From Paracoccaceae bacterium (GTDB lineage: Bacteria; Pseudomonadota; Alphaproteobacteria; Rhodobacterales; Rhodobacteraceae): a stretch of DNA of 25,373 bases. Within the stretch, counting starts at the first letter, position 1; the number at the start of each line of letters is the position of its first letter. Position numbers and translations under genes: made by a program. The stretch is taken from contig SKMI01000275.1 in the NCBI GenBank assembly GCA_007121115.1, positions 1-25,373 of the forward strand, written 5' to 3'. Shown one piece after another: positions 15,751-23,134 of this stretch. A model generated the notes under the pieces. That model saw only the letters and a program-made list of their open reading frames with translations, had not been told where the DNA came from and searched no databases.

Positions 15751-15753
15751 ACT

Positions 15754-16242
15754 TCAGAGTGCTTCCAGCATTGCCTCGCCGCCCGCCAGTTCGCACTGGC
15801 CCGGTTTGTCCCCGGTGTGCAGCGCTGTGACCACGCCGTTTTCGACCAGCATCGCATAGCGCTGCGAGCGTCCGTAGAACCCGACGGGCGGCGCGTCGAA
15901 GGCCATGCCGATCTCGCGGGTGAAGGACCCGTCAGCATCGGCCAGCATCGTGACGCCGCCTGTCCCCGCACCAGTTGCTTCATCCCACGCCTGCATGACG
16001 AACAGGTCGTTGACCGAGATGCAGATCACCTCGTCCACGCCTTTGGCGCTCAGGTCGTCGCGCACACGCAGGAAGCTGGGCACATGGGCGTTGTGGCAGG
16101 TGGACGAGAAGGCCGCGGGCACGGCGAAGATCACCACCTTGCGCCCCCGAATCAGGTCCGAAAGCTTCACCTGTTCGGGGCCGTTTTCGCCCATGCGGCC
16201 CAGCGTGGCCTCGGGCAGTGTGTCTCCGACGGAAATGCTCAT
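15754..16242 (-). CDS. Type II (Prx5-like) peroxiredoxin
   Basis: A 162-residue cytoplasmic thiol peroxidase reducing hydrogen peroxide and alkyl hydroperoxides, usually with glutaredoxin or thioredoxin as donor. The peroxidatic site is VPAAFSSTCHNAHVPSF with Cys49; the family more often reads PGAFTPTCS, so the Gly-to-Ala and Thr/Pro changes are minor. A second Cys at 74 (EVICISVND) stands 25 residues later, the spacing typical of type II peroxiredoxins. A third lies in KPGQCELAGGEAMLEAL at the C-terminus. VGFYGRSQRYAMLVENGVV supplies the conserved Arg. The ATG at 16242 has GAGGA upstream. It is divergent from the ferredoxin-reductase-like gene, with a 135-base gap. Confidence 0.94.
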   Translation of the reverse strand: MSISVGDTLPEATLGRMGENGPEQVKLSDLIRGRKVVIFAVPAAFSSTCHNAHVPSFLRVRDDLSAKGVDEVICISVNDLFVMQAWDEATGAGTGGVTMLADADGSFTREIGMAFDAPPVGFYGRSQRYAMLVENGVVTALHTGDKPGQCELAGGEAMLEAL

Positions 16243-16377
16243 GGTGGTCCTCGGTCTGGTTGTGGGATGTTCTGTTCGATGCGATATAGGCCCGGTCCGG
16301 GCGCTGGCCAGTGGCGGCGATGCTGTCGATGATGTTTTGACGGTTGCGACCGGGATGGTTTCGAAGCGGGGGTGCTG

Positions 16378-17583
16378 ATGGCGGGGATCGTTGTGGTGGG
16401 CGCCGGGCAGGCGGGCGCGGCGCTGGTGGCGAAGCTGCGCGCCGCCGGGCATGACGGTGCGATCACGCTGATCGGCGACGAGCCCGTGCCACCCTACCAG
16501 CGCCCGCCGCTGTCCAAAGCCTATCTGCTGGGCGATATGGCGCTGGAGCGACTGTTCCTGCGACCTGCGAGCTTCTATGCGGAAAACGACATCACCCTGC
16601 TGACCGGACGGCGCGTGCGCGCGATCGACCCGGGCGCGCGGCGGATCACGCTGGACGGGCGGGTGCTGGAATATGACCAGCTTGCGTTGACCACGGGTGC
16701 GGTGCCGCGGCGGCTTCCGGCGGCGCTGGGCGGGGATCTGGCAGGCGTTCATCTGGTCCGGTCGCTGGCCGATGTGGACCGGATGGCGCCGGAATTCACC
16801 GCCGGGCGGCGGCTGGTCGTGGTGGGGGGCGGCTATATCGGGCTGGAAGCGGCGGCGGTGGCGGTGCAGCGGGGTCTGTCGGTACAGGTGATCGAGGCCG
16901 CGCCGCGTATCCTGCAGCGGGTGGCGGCAGCAGAAACCTCGGACCATGTGCGCGCGCTGCACCAGCGACACGGGGTGGAGGTCATCGAAGGCGTGCCGCT
17001 GACGCGGTTGACCGGGGCGGAGGGCCGCGTGACCGGCGCGGAACTTGCCGACGGGCGGGTGCTGGAAGCGGATTTCGTCATCTGCGGGATTGGTGTTGCC
17101 CCTGACACCGCGCTGGCCGAGGCGGCGGGGCTGGAGATCGACAACGGGATTGCCACGGACGCGCTGGGCCGGACCAGCGATCCGCATGTCTGGGCAGCGG
17201 GGGATTGTGCTTCGTTCCCGCTGAACGGGGAGCGGCTGCGGCTGGAAAGCGTGCAGAACGCCATCGACCAGGCCGAATGCGTGGCGCTGAACATTCTGGG
17301 CAAGGGGGCGGCCTACGCACCCGAGCCTTGGTTCTGGTCGGACCAGTACGACATGAAACTGCAGATTGCCGGTCTGGGTAACGGCCATGACCGGGTGGTA
17401 GTGCGCGACGGTGGCGCGGCGCGCAGCCATTGGTATTTCAAGGGCGGTCGGTTGATCGCCGTGGACGCGATGAACGACCCGCGCGCCTATATGGTTGGCA
17501 AGCGGTTGCTGGCGATGGGGCGCAACCCTGATGCGGCGGCGCTGAGCGATCCGGGCACCGATCTGAAGGGGCTGCTGCGCTGA
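16378..17583 (+). CDS. FAD-dependent NAD(P)H:ferredoxin/rubredoxin-type reductase
   Basis: A 401-residue flavoprotein of the putidaredoxin/rubredoxin reductase type, passing electrons from NAD(P)H to a small iron-sulfur protein. It has the N-terminal FAD Rossmann motif VVVGAGQAGAAL, the family stretch PPYQRPPLSKAYL and a second dinucleotide motif VVVGGGYIGLEAA near 145-157. ICGIGVAPDTALAEAAGL and the FAD-binding AAGDCASFP follow, and PWFWSDQYDMKLQIAGL is the C-terminal signature. The ATG at 16378 follows GGGGG; a GTG two codons earlier is possible. No ferredoxin or P450 gene is adjacent, so the partner is unknown. Its stop overlaps the rsmD start (TGATG), tying the two in one transcript. Confidence 0.92.
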   Translation: MAGIVVVGAGQAGAALVAKLRAAGHDGAITLIGDEPVPPYQRPPLSKAYLLGDMALERLFLRPASFYAENDITLLTGRRVRAIDPGARRITLDGRVLEYDQLALTTGAVPRRLPAALGGDLAGVHLVRSLADVDRMAPEFTAGRRLVVVGGGYIGLEAAAVAVQRGLSVQVIEAAPRILQRVAAAETSDHVRALHQRHGVEVIEGVPLTRLTGAEGRVTGAELADGRVLEADFVICGIGVAPDTALAEAAGLEIDNGIATDALGRTSDPHVWAAGDCASFPLNGERLRLESVQNAIDQAECVALNILGKGAAYAPEPWFWSDQYDMKLQIAGLGNGHDRVVVRDGGAARSHWYFKGGRLIAVDAMNDPRAYMVGKRLLAMGRNPDAAALSDPGTDLKGLLR

Positions 17584-18161
17584 TGCGGATCGTCGGCGGG
17601 CGGCTGCGCGGGCTGGCGCTGGCGCAGGTGGGGGACGGGGATGCGCAGGCGCATCTGCGCCCCACGCCGGACCGGGTGCGCGAGGCGTTATTCAATATCC
17701 TGTCGGCGGGTGCATTCGGCGATCCAGTGGGCGGCGCGCGGGTGCTGGACCTGTTCGCGGGGACCGGGGCGCTGGGCTTGGAGGCGCTGTCTCGGGGGGC
17801 AGCGCATGTCACTTTCGTCGACGAGGGCGCGGCGGCGCGGGCGCTGATCCGCGCCAATATCGACAAGGCGCGCGCCATGGGGGTGACGAAATTGTTCCGC
17901 CGCGATGCCACCCGGCTGGGTGAAAACCGCGGGCCGGGGTTTTCGCTGGTGTTCCTGGACCCCCCCTATGGGCAGAAGCTGGGGGAACGGGCGTTGGCCT
18001 CGGCCACGGCGGGCGGCTGGCTGGTGCCGGGGGCGGTGGTGATCTGGGAGGAGAGCGCACCGCAGGTGCCGCCGCCGGCGTTCGTGTTGCTGGACCGGCG
18101 CCGCTACGGCGAGACGCATCTGACGCTGTTGCGCTACGAACCGGACTCGCCACCGCCATAG
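17583..18161 (+). CDS. rsmD: 16S rRNA (guanine(966)-N(2))-methyltransferase
   Basis: A 192-residue SAM-dependent methyltransferase that modifies G966 of 16S rRNA in the small ribosomal subunit. It begins MRIVGGRLRGLAL, followed by LRPTPDRVREALFNIL, the RsmD N-terminal signature. The SAM site is VLDLFAGTGALGLEALSRGA, and the catalytic motif is LVFLDPPYGQKLGERAL (DPPY). VIWEESAP follows near the end. The start ATG shares one base with the reductase stop. Its last 28 bases overlap the 3' end of dnaQ on the other strand. Confidence 0.95.
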   Translation: MRIVGGRLRGLALAQVGDGDAQAHLRPTPDRVREALFNILSAGAFGDPVGGARVLDLFAGTGALGLEALSRGAAHVTFVDEGAAARALIRANIDKARAMGVTKLFRRDATRLGENRGPGFSLVFLDPPYGQKLGERALASATAGGWLVPGAVVIWEESAPQVPPPAFVLLDRRRYGETHLTLLRYEPDSPPP

Positions 18162-18847
18162 CGGGACCAGACCGGCGAGTCGCCCAGAGTGGCGACGAAG
18201 GCGCGGTGGGCGGCGCGCTCGGCTTCGGTCAGGCGCGGGGGCAGCGGGTTGGGGCGCGGGCCGGGGCGCCAGCTGCGGGTTTGGCGGGGGCCGTCGCTCG
18301 ACGTGTTTGCGGGACCGGAAAGACCGAAATCCGGCTGGCGGCCACCGATGAGTTCCAGATAGACCTCGGCCAGGATCTCGCTGTCCAGAAGTGCGCCATG
18401 CTTTTCGCGGCTGGAATTGTCGATGGCGAAGCGGCGGCAGAGCGCATCGAGCGACGCGGGGGACCCCGGGAAACGCTTGCGCGCCAGGGCGAGAGTGTCG
18501 AGCGCCTGCGACTCGGGCAGGCTGGGGCGGCCCAACCAGGTCAGTTCGGCGTTGATGAAGCGCATGTCGAAGGGCGCGTTGTGGATCACCATACGATCGG
18601 CGCCCACGAAGGCGAGGAAGCCGTCCACGATCCGGTCGAAGGGCGGGTATTGCGCGAGGAAGTCATCGCCCAGACCGTGCACGGCGAAGGCGTCCGCGGT
18701 CATGGGGCGCTGGGGGTTGATATACTGATGATAGGTGCGCCCGGTGGGCATGTGGTTGATCAGTTCCACGGCGCCGATTTCGACGATGCGGTGACCTTCG
18801 TCGGGGTCGAGGCCCGTGGTTTCAGTGTCCATGACAAGCTCGCGCAT
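18134..18847 (-). CDS. dnaQ: DNA polymerase III epsilon subunit (3'-5' proofreading exonuclease)
   Basis: A 237-residue DEDDh exonuclease that proofreads chromosomal replication as part of the polymerase III core. Exo I is VMDTETTGLDPDEGHRIVEIGAV, Exo II is MVIHNAPFDMRFINAEL, and Exo III is EKHGALLDSEILAEVYLEL with the catalytic His and Asp. A Pro/Arg-rich linker (about 187-208) leads to the short C-terminal segment that binds the polymerase subunit. The ATG lies two bases past the coaE stop. The order maf-aroE-coaE-dnaQ is well known beside alphaproteobacterial origins. The 3' end overlaps convergent rsmD by 28 bases. Confidence 0.96.
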   Translation of the reverse strand: MRELVMDTETTGLDPDEGHRIVEIGAVELINHMPTGRTYHQYINPQRPMTADAFAVHGLGDDFLAQYPPFDRIVDGFLAFVGADRMVIHNAPFDMRFINAELTWLGRPSLPESQALDTLALARKRFPGSPASLDALCRRFAIDNSSREKHGALLDSEILAEVYLELIGGRQPDFGLSGPANTSSDGPRQTRSWRPGPRPNPLPPRLTEAERAAHRAFVATLGDSPVWSRYGGGESGS

Positions 18848-18849
18848 GA

Positions 18850-19458
18850 TCAGGCTCCGTGCGTGGTGATCTGGGCGATCAGGTCCTGCACCGCCGCGCG
18901 GGTGGTTGCAAGATCGCGGGTTTCGATGACATGGGTGGCGCGCGCGCGTTTTTCGGCGTCCGGTAGCTGGCGGGCGAGAATGGTCCGGAACTGCTCCTCG
19001 GTCATGCCCGGGCGGGACAGGACACGTTCGCGCTGCGCTTCATGCGGGGCCGAAACCACGAGCGTGGCATCGCAGAGCCGGTCGCCACCGGTTTCGAACA
19101 GCAGCGGGATGTCGAGGACGACCAGCGGGGCATCCGTGTGGGCGGCGATGAACTCGGCGCGATCCCGGGCCACGAGCGGGTGAACGACGGCTTCCAGCCG
19201 GGCCAGTGCGGTCGCATCGGAGGCGATCCAGCGCTTGAGAGCGGCGCGGTCGATGCCGTCGGCGCCGACCGCATCGGGGCAGAGGGCGGCGACGGAAGCG
19301 ACGGCGGCACCACCGCGGCCATAGAGTCGATGCACGGCGGCATCGGCATCCCATACAGGAATACCTTCGTCCTGGAACATCTGCGCGGTCGTGGTCTTGC
19401 CCATGCCGATGGAGCCGGTAAGGCCCAGAAGGAATGGGCGATCAGGGGCGCGCGTCAT
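18850..19458 (-). CDS. coaE: Dephospho-CoA kinase
   Basis: A 202-residue P-loop kinase that phosphorylates the 3'-hydroxyl of dephospho-CoA, the last step of CoA synthesis. Walker A is GLTGSIGMGKTTTAQMF, followed by GIPVWDADAAVHRLY with the substrate-binding Asp. VVHPLVARDRAEF, LVVLDIPLLFETGGDRLCD and RVLSRPGMTEEQFRTILARQLPDAEKRARA, the lid region, are all standard. The ATG at 19458 overlaps the aroE stop by 4 bases, so I do not use the long upstream extension of the frame. Length is normal for the family. Confidence 0.95.
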   Translation of the reverse strand: MTRAPDRPFLLGLTGSIGMGKTTTAQMFQDEGIPVWDADAAVHRLYGRGGAAVASVAALCPDAVGADGIDRAALKRWIASDATALARLEAVVHPLVARDRAEFIAAHTDAPLVVLDIPLLFETGGDRLCDATLVVSAPHEAQRERVLSRPGMTEEQFRTILARQLPDAEKRARATHVIETRDLATTRAAVQDLIAQITTHGA

Positions 19459-20282
19459 GACGCAAGAACGGCGCTGCGCAGGGCGGGTGTGACCTTGGGT
19501 GCGCGCCCGAACCAGCGTTCGAAACCGGGTGCGGCCTGGTGCAGGAGCATGCCAAGACCATCGACCGTGGTGCAACCGCGCGCGGCGGCACCGCGCAGGA
19601 GCGGGGTTTCAAGCGGGGTATATACGATGTCGGTGACGGTCATGCTGGGGTCCAGCGCCCCGACCGGGAAGTCCAGCGCAGCTTGACCGGACATGCCCAG
19701 AACGGTCGTGTTGACCAGCAGCGCGGTACCGCGCGCGGCTTCGACGCGGTCTGGCCAGTCGATGACCTGGACGGGACCGCCGAGGCTGCGCGCCAGCGCT
19801 TCGGCGCGGGGCCGGGTGCGGTTGGTCAGGCGGATTTCCGGCACGCCCGCGTCGATCAAGGCGGTGAGGATGGCGCGCGCGGCCCCCCCGGCGCCGAGGA
19901 TCAGGGCAGGCCCGGCACTTGCGGTCCAATCCGGGGCGCCTTCAGTCAGGCTGCGCAGGAACCCGACACCGTCGGTATTGTCGGCGTGGATACCGCTTTC
20001 GGTGAAAGTCAGGGTATTCGCCGCGCCGATGCGCGCGGCGCGGTCGGTGACCTCCTGGGCCAGGCCGAGCACAGCTTCCTTGTGCGGCACGGTGACGTTG
20101 ACGCCGCGAAAGCCGATGCGGGGCAACAGGTGCAGTGCGTCGCCCAGATCACCGGGGGTGACCGCGAGGGGAACATAATGCCCCGTGATCGCATATTCGC
20201 GCAGCCAGTGGCCGTGCAGTTGGGGGGAGCGGCTGTGGCCGACGGGATGTCCGATCACACCGGCGAGGGGTATGCTGGTCAT
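19455..20282 (-). CDS. aroE: Shikimate 5-dehydrogenase
   Basis: A 275-residue NADPH-dependent enzyme reducing 3-dehydroshikimate to shikimate in aromatic amino acid synthesis. The N-terminus PLAGVIGHPVGHSRSPQLHGHWL carries the shikimate-binding SRSP motif. FRGVNVTVPHKEAVL contains the catalytic Lys, and ARIGAANTLTF and ADNTDGVGFLRSL hold the Asn/Asp ligands. The Rossmann motif is LILGAGGAARAIL, with the NRTRPRAEALA loop typical of NADPH preference. It overlaps both neighbours by 4 bases (ATGA at each end), so maf-aroE-coaE are translationally coupled. Confidence 0.96.
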   Translation of the reverse strand: MTSIPLAGVIGHPVGHSRSPQLHGHWLREYAITGHYVPLAVTPGDLGDALHLLPRIGFRGVNVTVPHKEAVLGLAQEVTDRAARIGAANTLTFTESGIHADNTDGVGFLRSLTEGAPDWTASAGPALILGAGGAARAILTALIDAGVPEIRLTNRTRPRAEALARSLGGPVQVIDWPDRVEAARGTALLVNTTVLGMSGQAALDFPVGALDPSMTVTDIVYTPLETPLLRGAAARGCTTVDGLGMLLHQAAPGFERWFGRAPKVTPALRSAVLAS

Positions 20283-20872
20283 GGTAACTCTTTGCGATCA
20301 TGAAGGAAATTTAGAAGCGGCAAAAGCGGTAGACCCAGGATGGTGAAATAATCGCCATCGATCCGATGGAACAGACGTATACCCGCGCCTTCGATCTGGT
20401 ATCCACCGACGCAGCCCTGAACCTCGGACCAGTTCCGGGTGACATAAGCGGAAAGCGCGGCGTCTGGCAAATCGCGCATCCAGAGTGTCGCGGTGCTGAC
20501 CTGCCGCCAGATGGGGCGGTTTTCATGATGGAGCACGGCCGCAGAGTGCAGTTTGTGGGGCTGACCGCGCAGTTGGCGCAACTGCGCTTCGAGCGCATCA
20601 GGGCTTTCCGCCTTGGACAACGGCTTGCCGTCGAATTCGAGCACCTGATCGGCGCCGAGCACCATATCTGCTGGGGATTTCAGGCCAATCTTTTGGGCCT
20701 TGGCCTCGGCCAATGCGTCGGCCATGTCTCGCGGGCGGGTGCCTTCGGCTTCGAGAGCGGCGCGCAGGGCGGCTTCATCAACCCGCGGCGGTCGGGCATC
20801 GACACTCAGCCCAGCGGCGCGCAGCATCGCAAGGCGGGTGGGCGAGGACGAGGCGAGGATCAAGGGTCGCAT
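20279..20872 (-). CDS. maf: Maf-family nucleotide pyrophosphatase (YceF-like)
   Basis: A 197-residue Maf protein, a house-cleaning nucleoside triphosphate pyrophosphatase acting on non-canonical or modified nucleotides. Landmarks are LILASSSPTRLAMLRAAGL, where SxSPRR is usual, VDEAALRAAL, and MVLGADQVLEFDGKPLSKAES. GADQ rather than GADT points to the YceF (m7GTP) branch. The C-terminal landmarks are SEVQGCVGGYQIEGAG and FTILGLPLLPLLNFL. The ATG at 20872 fits the family start, although no good ribosome-binding site precedes it. The frame stays open to 20986, but that extension resembles no Maf protein. First gene leftward from the candidate origin. Confidence 0.93.
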   Translation of the reverse strand: MRPLILASSSPTRLAMLRAAGLSVDARPPRVDEAALRAALEAEGTRPRDMADALAEAKAQKIGLKSPADMVLGADQVLEFDGKPLSKAESPDALEAQLRQLRGQPHKLHSAAVLHHENRPIWRQVSTATLWMRDLPDAALSAYVTRNWSEVQGCVGGYQIEGAGIRLFHRIDGDYFTILGLPLLPLLNFLHDRKELP

Positions 20873-20986
20873 GTGCGTATCTATGTGGACGGGAGGCGGA
20901 AGACGCAAGGGAACTGCGGGGGTAACGCGGAGGCAGTCGTCGGGTTGCGCAGACTGTCCGAGGCTGTCCGTTTCAACCCTGTGCAT

Positions 20987-20995
20987 TTATCCATA
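20987..20995 (+). other. DnaA-box-like 9-mer TTATCCATA
   Basis: Matches the consensus TTATCCACA at 8 of 9 positions (T for C at position 8). It lies in the maf-hemJ gap. Confidence 0.5.
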
Positions 20996-21017
20996 GGGAA
21001 AAACGGGTCCGTGTGTA

Positions 21018-21026
21018 TGTGGACAA
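21018..21026 (-). other. DnaA-box-like 9-mer TTGTCCACA
   Basis: Read on the minus strand it matches TTATCCACA at 8 of 9 positions (G for A at position 3). It is 31 bases from the box at 20987 and in the opposite orientation. Confidence 0.5.
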
Positions 21027-21182
21027 GCTCTCGTCAAAAGGGCAAGCACGGCAGAAATACATGCTCAGGGTGTGTTTAGGACTATTGAATATCGAGTTTT
21101 TTTGGCTGGCCGATCTCCGGCGCTGACTGTCGCTCGATGCTCGGTTGCGGGGGACAAACCTGTGGGCAGGTCGATAATCCAG

Positions 21183-21191
21183 ATATCCACA
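21183..21191 (+). other. DnaA-box-like 9-mer ATATCCACA
   Basis: Matches TTATCCACA at 8 of 9 positions (A for T at position 1). It lies between the two AT-rich tracts and shares the CCACAGG arm of the inverted repeat. Confidence 0.5.
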
Positions 21192-21264
21192 GGGCTTACT
21201 ACAAGAAGATCCCTTTCTTCTTTTTCCTTGTTATGAGTAAGACAGGCCGAGAATGGAGGCTTGG

Positions 21265-21705
21265 ATGCTGGCAGCGCTCTACCCGTGGATCAAGGCGATC
21301 CATATCATGGCGGTGATTGCCTGGATGGCGGGGTTGTTCTACCTGCCTCGCCTGTTCGTCTATCACGCTGAGCGCGGGACCGGCGAAGGGGAGCCGCGAC
21401 AATCCTTTGTTATCATGGAAGAAAAGCTGCTTCGGGTGATCATGAATCCGGCGATGATCGTAGCTTGGTGTGCGGGCGTATTATTGGCAGTCACGCCAGG
21501 CGTGATGGCCTGGTCGATGGTCTGGGTCTGGTTGAAGCTTGTCGGAATCATCGGAATGACGTGGTTCCATATCTGGCTTGCACGCCAGCGGCGGCTGATG
21601 ATCTCCGGAGCTCCGCCCCATGGGGGGCGGTTCTACCGCGCGATGAACGAGGTACCGACGGTGCTGATGGTGGTGATTGTGCTTTCCGTGGTGGTGAAGT
21701 TCTGA
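21265..21705 (+). CDS. hemJ: Protoporphyrinogen IX oxidase HemJ (UPF0093 membrane protein)
   Basis: A 146-residue inner-membrane protein of the HemJ family, oxidising protoporphyrinogen IX to protoporphyrin IX in heme synthesis. It has four membrane segments. The N-terminal WIKAIHIMAVIAWMAGLFYLPRLFVYH carries the conserved His and LPRLFVYH motif. A middle segment LLRVIMNPAMIVAWCAGVLL and VWLKLVGIIGMTWFHIWLARQRR follow, and the protein ends FYRAMNEVPTVLMVVIVLSVVVKF. I prefer the ATG at 21265, because GGAGG sits 5 bases before it; the ATG at 21253 overlaps that site and lacks one of its own. First gene rightward from the candidate origin. Confidence 0.92.
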   Translation: MLAALYPWIKAIHIMAVIAWMAGLFYLPRLFVYHAERGTGEGEPRQSFVIMEEKLLRVIMNPAMIVAWCAGVLLAVTPGVMAWSMVWVWLKLVGIIGMTWFHIWLARQRRLMISGAPPHGGRFYRAMNEVPTVLMVVIVLSVVVKF

Positions 21706-21745
21706 ACAGTAGCGTGCCGATTGACTCGGCCCTGCTGCTGGCGTA

Positions 21746-21780
21746 GATGGCTGGAGCAGGCCATCCGGCCATGGCGTTTT
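21746..21780 (+). promoter_or_regulatory. Possible attenuator: two mutually exclusive hairpins in the rho leader
   Basis: GCCAT(C) at 21760-21765 can pair upstream with GATGGC (21746-21751; 6 base pairs, 8-base loop). It can also pair downstream with ATGGC (21771-21775; 5 base pairs, 6-base loop), and the second hairpin is followed by GTTTT. That layout resembles an antiterminator/terminator switch or simply the hemJ terminator. The stems are short, so the evidence is modest. Rho synthesis is known to be autoregulated by attenuation in enteric bacteria. Confidence 0.3.
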
Positions 21781-21839
21781 CACCATCACACCTGACAAGT
21801 GACTGCGTGTCCTGCGCGGTCCGTGGACCATTCCCATGA
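21747..21839 (+). CDS. Possible 30-codon upstream ORF overlapping the rho start
   Basis: An ATG at 21747 opens a 30-codon frame (MAGAGHPAMAFSPSHL and on, ending GPFP) whose TGA overlaps the rho ATG by 4 bases. No ribosome-binding site is visible before it, and none is visible before rho either, so coupled translation is an attractive but unproven explanation. Chance occurrence in GC-rich DNA is quite possible. Confidence 0.25.
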   Translation: MAGAGHPAMAFSPSHLTSDCVSCAVRGPFP

Positions 21840-23107
21840 CGCAAGAACAAGTGAACCTGGCCGATCTCAAGGCAAAGAGCCCGGCCGAGCTGCTGGCGAT
21901 GGCCGAGGAGCTGGAGATCGAGAACGCCTCGACCATGCGCAAGGGCGAGATGATGTTCTCGATCCTCAAGGAGCGGGCCGAGGACGGGTGGGAGATCTAC
22001 GGCGACGGGGTTCTGGAAGTGCTGCAGGACGGGTTCGGGTTCCTGCGCTCGCCTGAAGCGAATTACCTGCCGGGGCCCGATGATATCTACGTCTCGCCGG
22101 AGATGATCCGCAAGTTCTCGTTGCGGACAGGCGATACCGTGGATGGGCTGATCCAGGCGCCTGCGGAGAATGAACGCTACTTTGCCCTGACCTCGGCGAC
22201 GCAGATCAATTTCGACACGCCGGAAAGCGCGCGACACAAGGTCCATTTCGACAACCTGACCCCGCTGTATCCTGATGAGCGGCTGAACATGGAGATCGCC
22301 GATCCGACCATCAAGGACCGCTCGGCGCGGATCATCGACATCGTGGCGCCTTTGGGGAAGGGCCAGCGGGCGCTGATCGTTGCGCCGCCGCGAACGGGGA
22401 AAACCGTTCTGCTTCAGAATATTGCGCATTCGATCGAGAGTAATCATCCGGAATGTTATCTGATCGTCCTGCTGATAGACGAGCGCCCGGAAGAGGTGAC
22501 CGACATGCAGCGCAGCGTGAAGGGGGAGGTGATCGCCTCGACCTTCGACGAACCGGCAACGCGGCATGTTGCGGTGTCCGAGATGGTGATCGAGAAAGCC
22601 AAGCGGCTGGTCGAGCACAAGCGCGATGTGGTGATCCTGCTGGATTCGATCACGCGGTTGGGGCGCGCCTTCAACACGGTAGTGCCGTCGTCCGGCAAGG
22701 TGCTGACCGGTGGGGTCGATGCGAACGCACTGCAGCGGCCGAAGCGATTCTTCGGTGCTGCGCGGAATATCGAGGAGGGCGGATCTCTCACAATCATTGC
22801 GACCGCGCTGATCGATACGGGCTCGCGCATGGACGAGGTGATCTTCGAAGAGTTCAAGGGAACCGGCAACAGCGAGATCGTGCTGGATCGCAAGGTGGCG
22901 GACAAACGCGTGTTCCCGGCGATGGATATCCTGAAGTCCGGAACCCGGAAGGAAGACCTGCTGGTCGAAAAGGCCGACCTGCAAAAGACATTCGTGCTGC
23001 GACGCATTCTGAACCCGATGGGCACCACGGATGCGATCGAATTCCTGCTGTCGAAACTCAAACAGACCAAGAGCAACGCGGATTTCTTCGATTCCATGAA
23101 TACCTGA
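21836..23107 (+). CDS. rho: Transcription termination factor Rho
   Basis: A 423-residue hexameric RNA-dependent ATPase/translocase that ends transcription at Rho-dependent sites. The N-terminal helical part is LADLKAKSPAELLAMAEELEIEN. The RNA-binding cold-shock-like domain has DGFGFLRSPEANYLPGPDDIYVSP. Walker A is APPRTGKTVLLQNIAHSI, followed by YLIVLLIDERPEEVTDM. The Q-loop/R-loop is LDSITRLGRAFNTVVPSSGKVLTGGVDANAL, and the C-terminal block is FEEFKGTGNSEIVLDRK. Length and motifs are those of an active Rho. There is no good ribosome-binding site before the ATG (GGTCCGTGGACC lies 7 bases upstream as a near-palindrome). A 130-base leader separates it from hemJ. Confidence 0.97.
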   Translation: MTQEQVNLADLKAKSPAELLAMAEELEIENASTMRKGEMMFSILKERAEDGWEIYGDGVLEVLQDGFGFLRSPEANYLPGPDDIYVSPEMIRKFSLRTGDTVDGLIQAPAENERYFALTSATQINFDTPESARHKVHFDNLTPLYPDERLNMEIADPTIKDRSARIIDIVAPLGKGQRALIVAPPRTGKTVLLQNIAHSIESNHPECYLIVLLIDERPEEVTDMQRSVKGEVIASTFDEPATRHVAVSEMVIEKAKRLVEHKRDVVILLDSITRLGRAFNTVVPSSGKVLTGGVDANALQRPKRFFGAARNIEEGGSLTIIATALIDTGSRMDEVIFEEFKGTGNSEIVLDRKVADKRVFPAMDILKSGTRKEDLLVEKADLQKTFVLRRILNPMGTTDAIEFLLSKLKQTKSNADFFDSMNT

Positions 23108-23134
23108 GGTCACGCGCAGGCGGAGCGCTGCGAT

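Larger units (their letters stand above)
20873..21264. other. Candidate chromosomal replication origin (oriC) region
   Basis: This is the only long non-coding stretch here, about 390 bases between divergent maf and hemJ. It holds three 9-mers each one base from the DnaA box TTATCCACA (20987, 21018, 21183) and a weaker TGTGGA hexamer at 20884. A Gly-rich-codon-like GC composition gives way to AT-richer DNA: 21080-21103 (including seven T's) and the pyrimidine-rich 21209-21231 could serve as unwinding elements. CCTGTGG (21159) and CCACAGG (21187) form an inverted repeat. In Caulobacter the origin lies next to maf-aroE-coaE-dnaQ, with rho, mnmE, gidA and par genes on the other side; the same order here supports the call. 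Promoters for maf and hemJ must also lie here, but I cannot place them. Confidence 0.6.

Noticed and set aside
16291..16301. Palindrome CCCGGTCCGGG in the peroxiredoxin/reductase gap, with TTGACG at 16337
   Set aside because: No -10 element at acceptable spacing fits TTGACG, and the short GC palindrome is common in such DNA. Not enough to name a promoter or operator.
20567..20587. Perfect inverted repeat GCGCAGTTG/CAACTGCGC with a 3-base spacer
   Set aside because: It lies inside maf, where it encodes a normal stretch of the protein. It has no promoter context and is likely chance from GC-rich codons.
20873..20986. Upstream extension of the maf reading frame
   Set aside because: The 38 extra codons do not resemble any Maf N-terminus and would cover part of the putative origin. 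The ATG at 20872 matches the family start.
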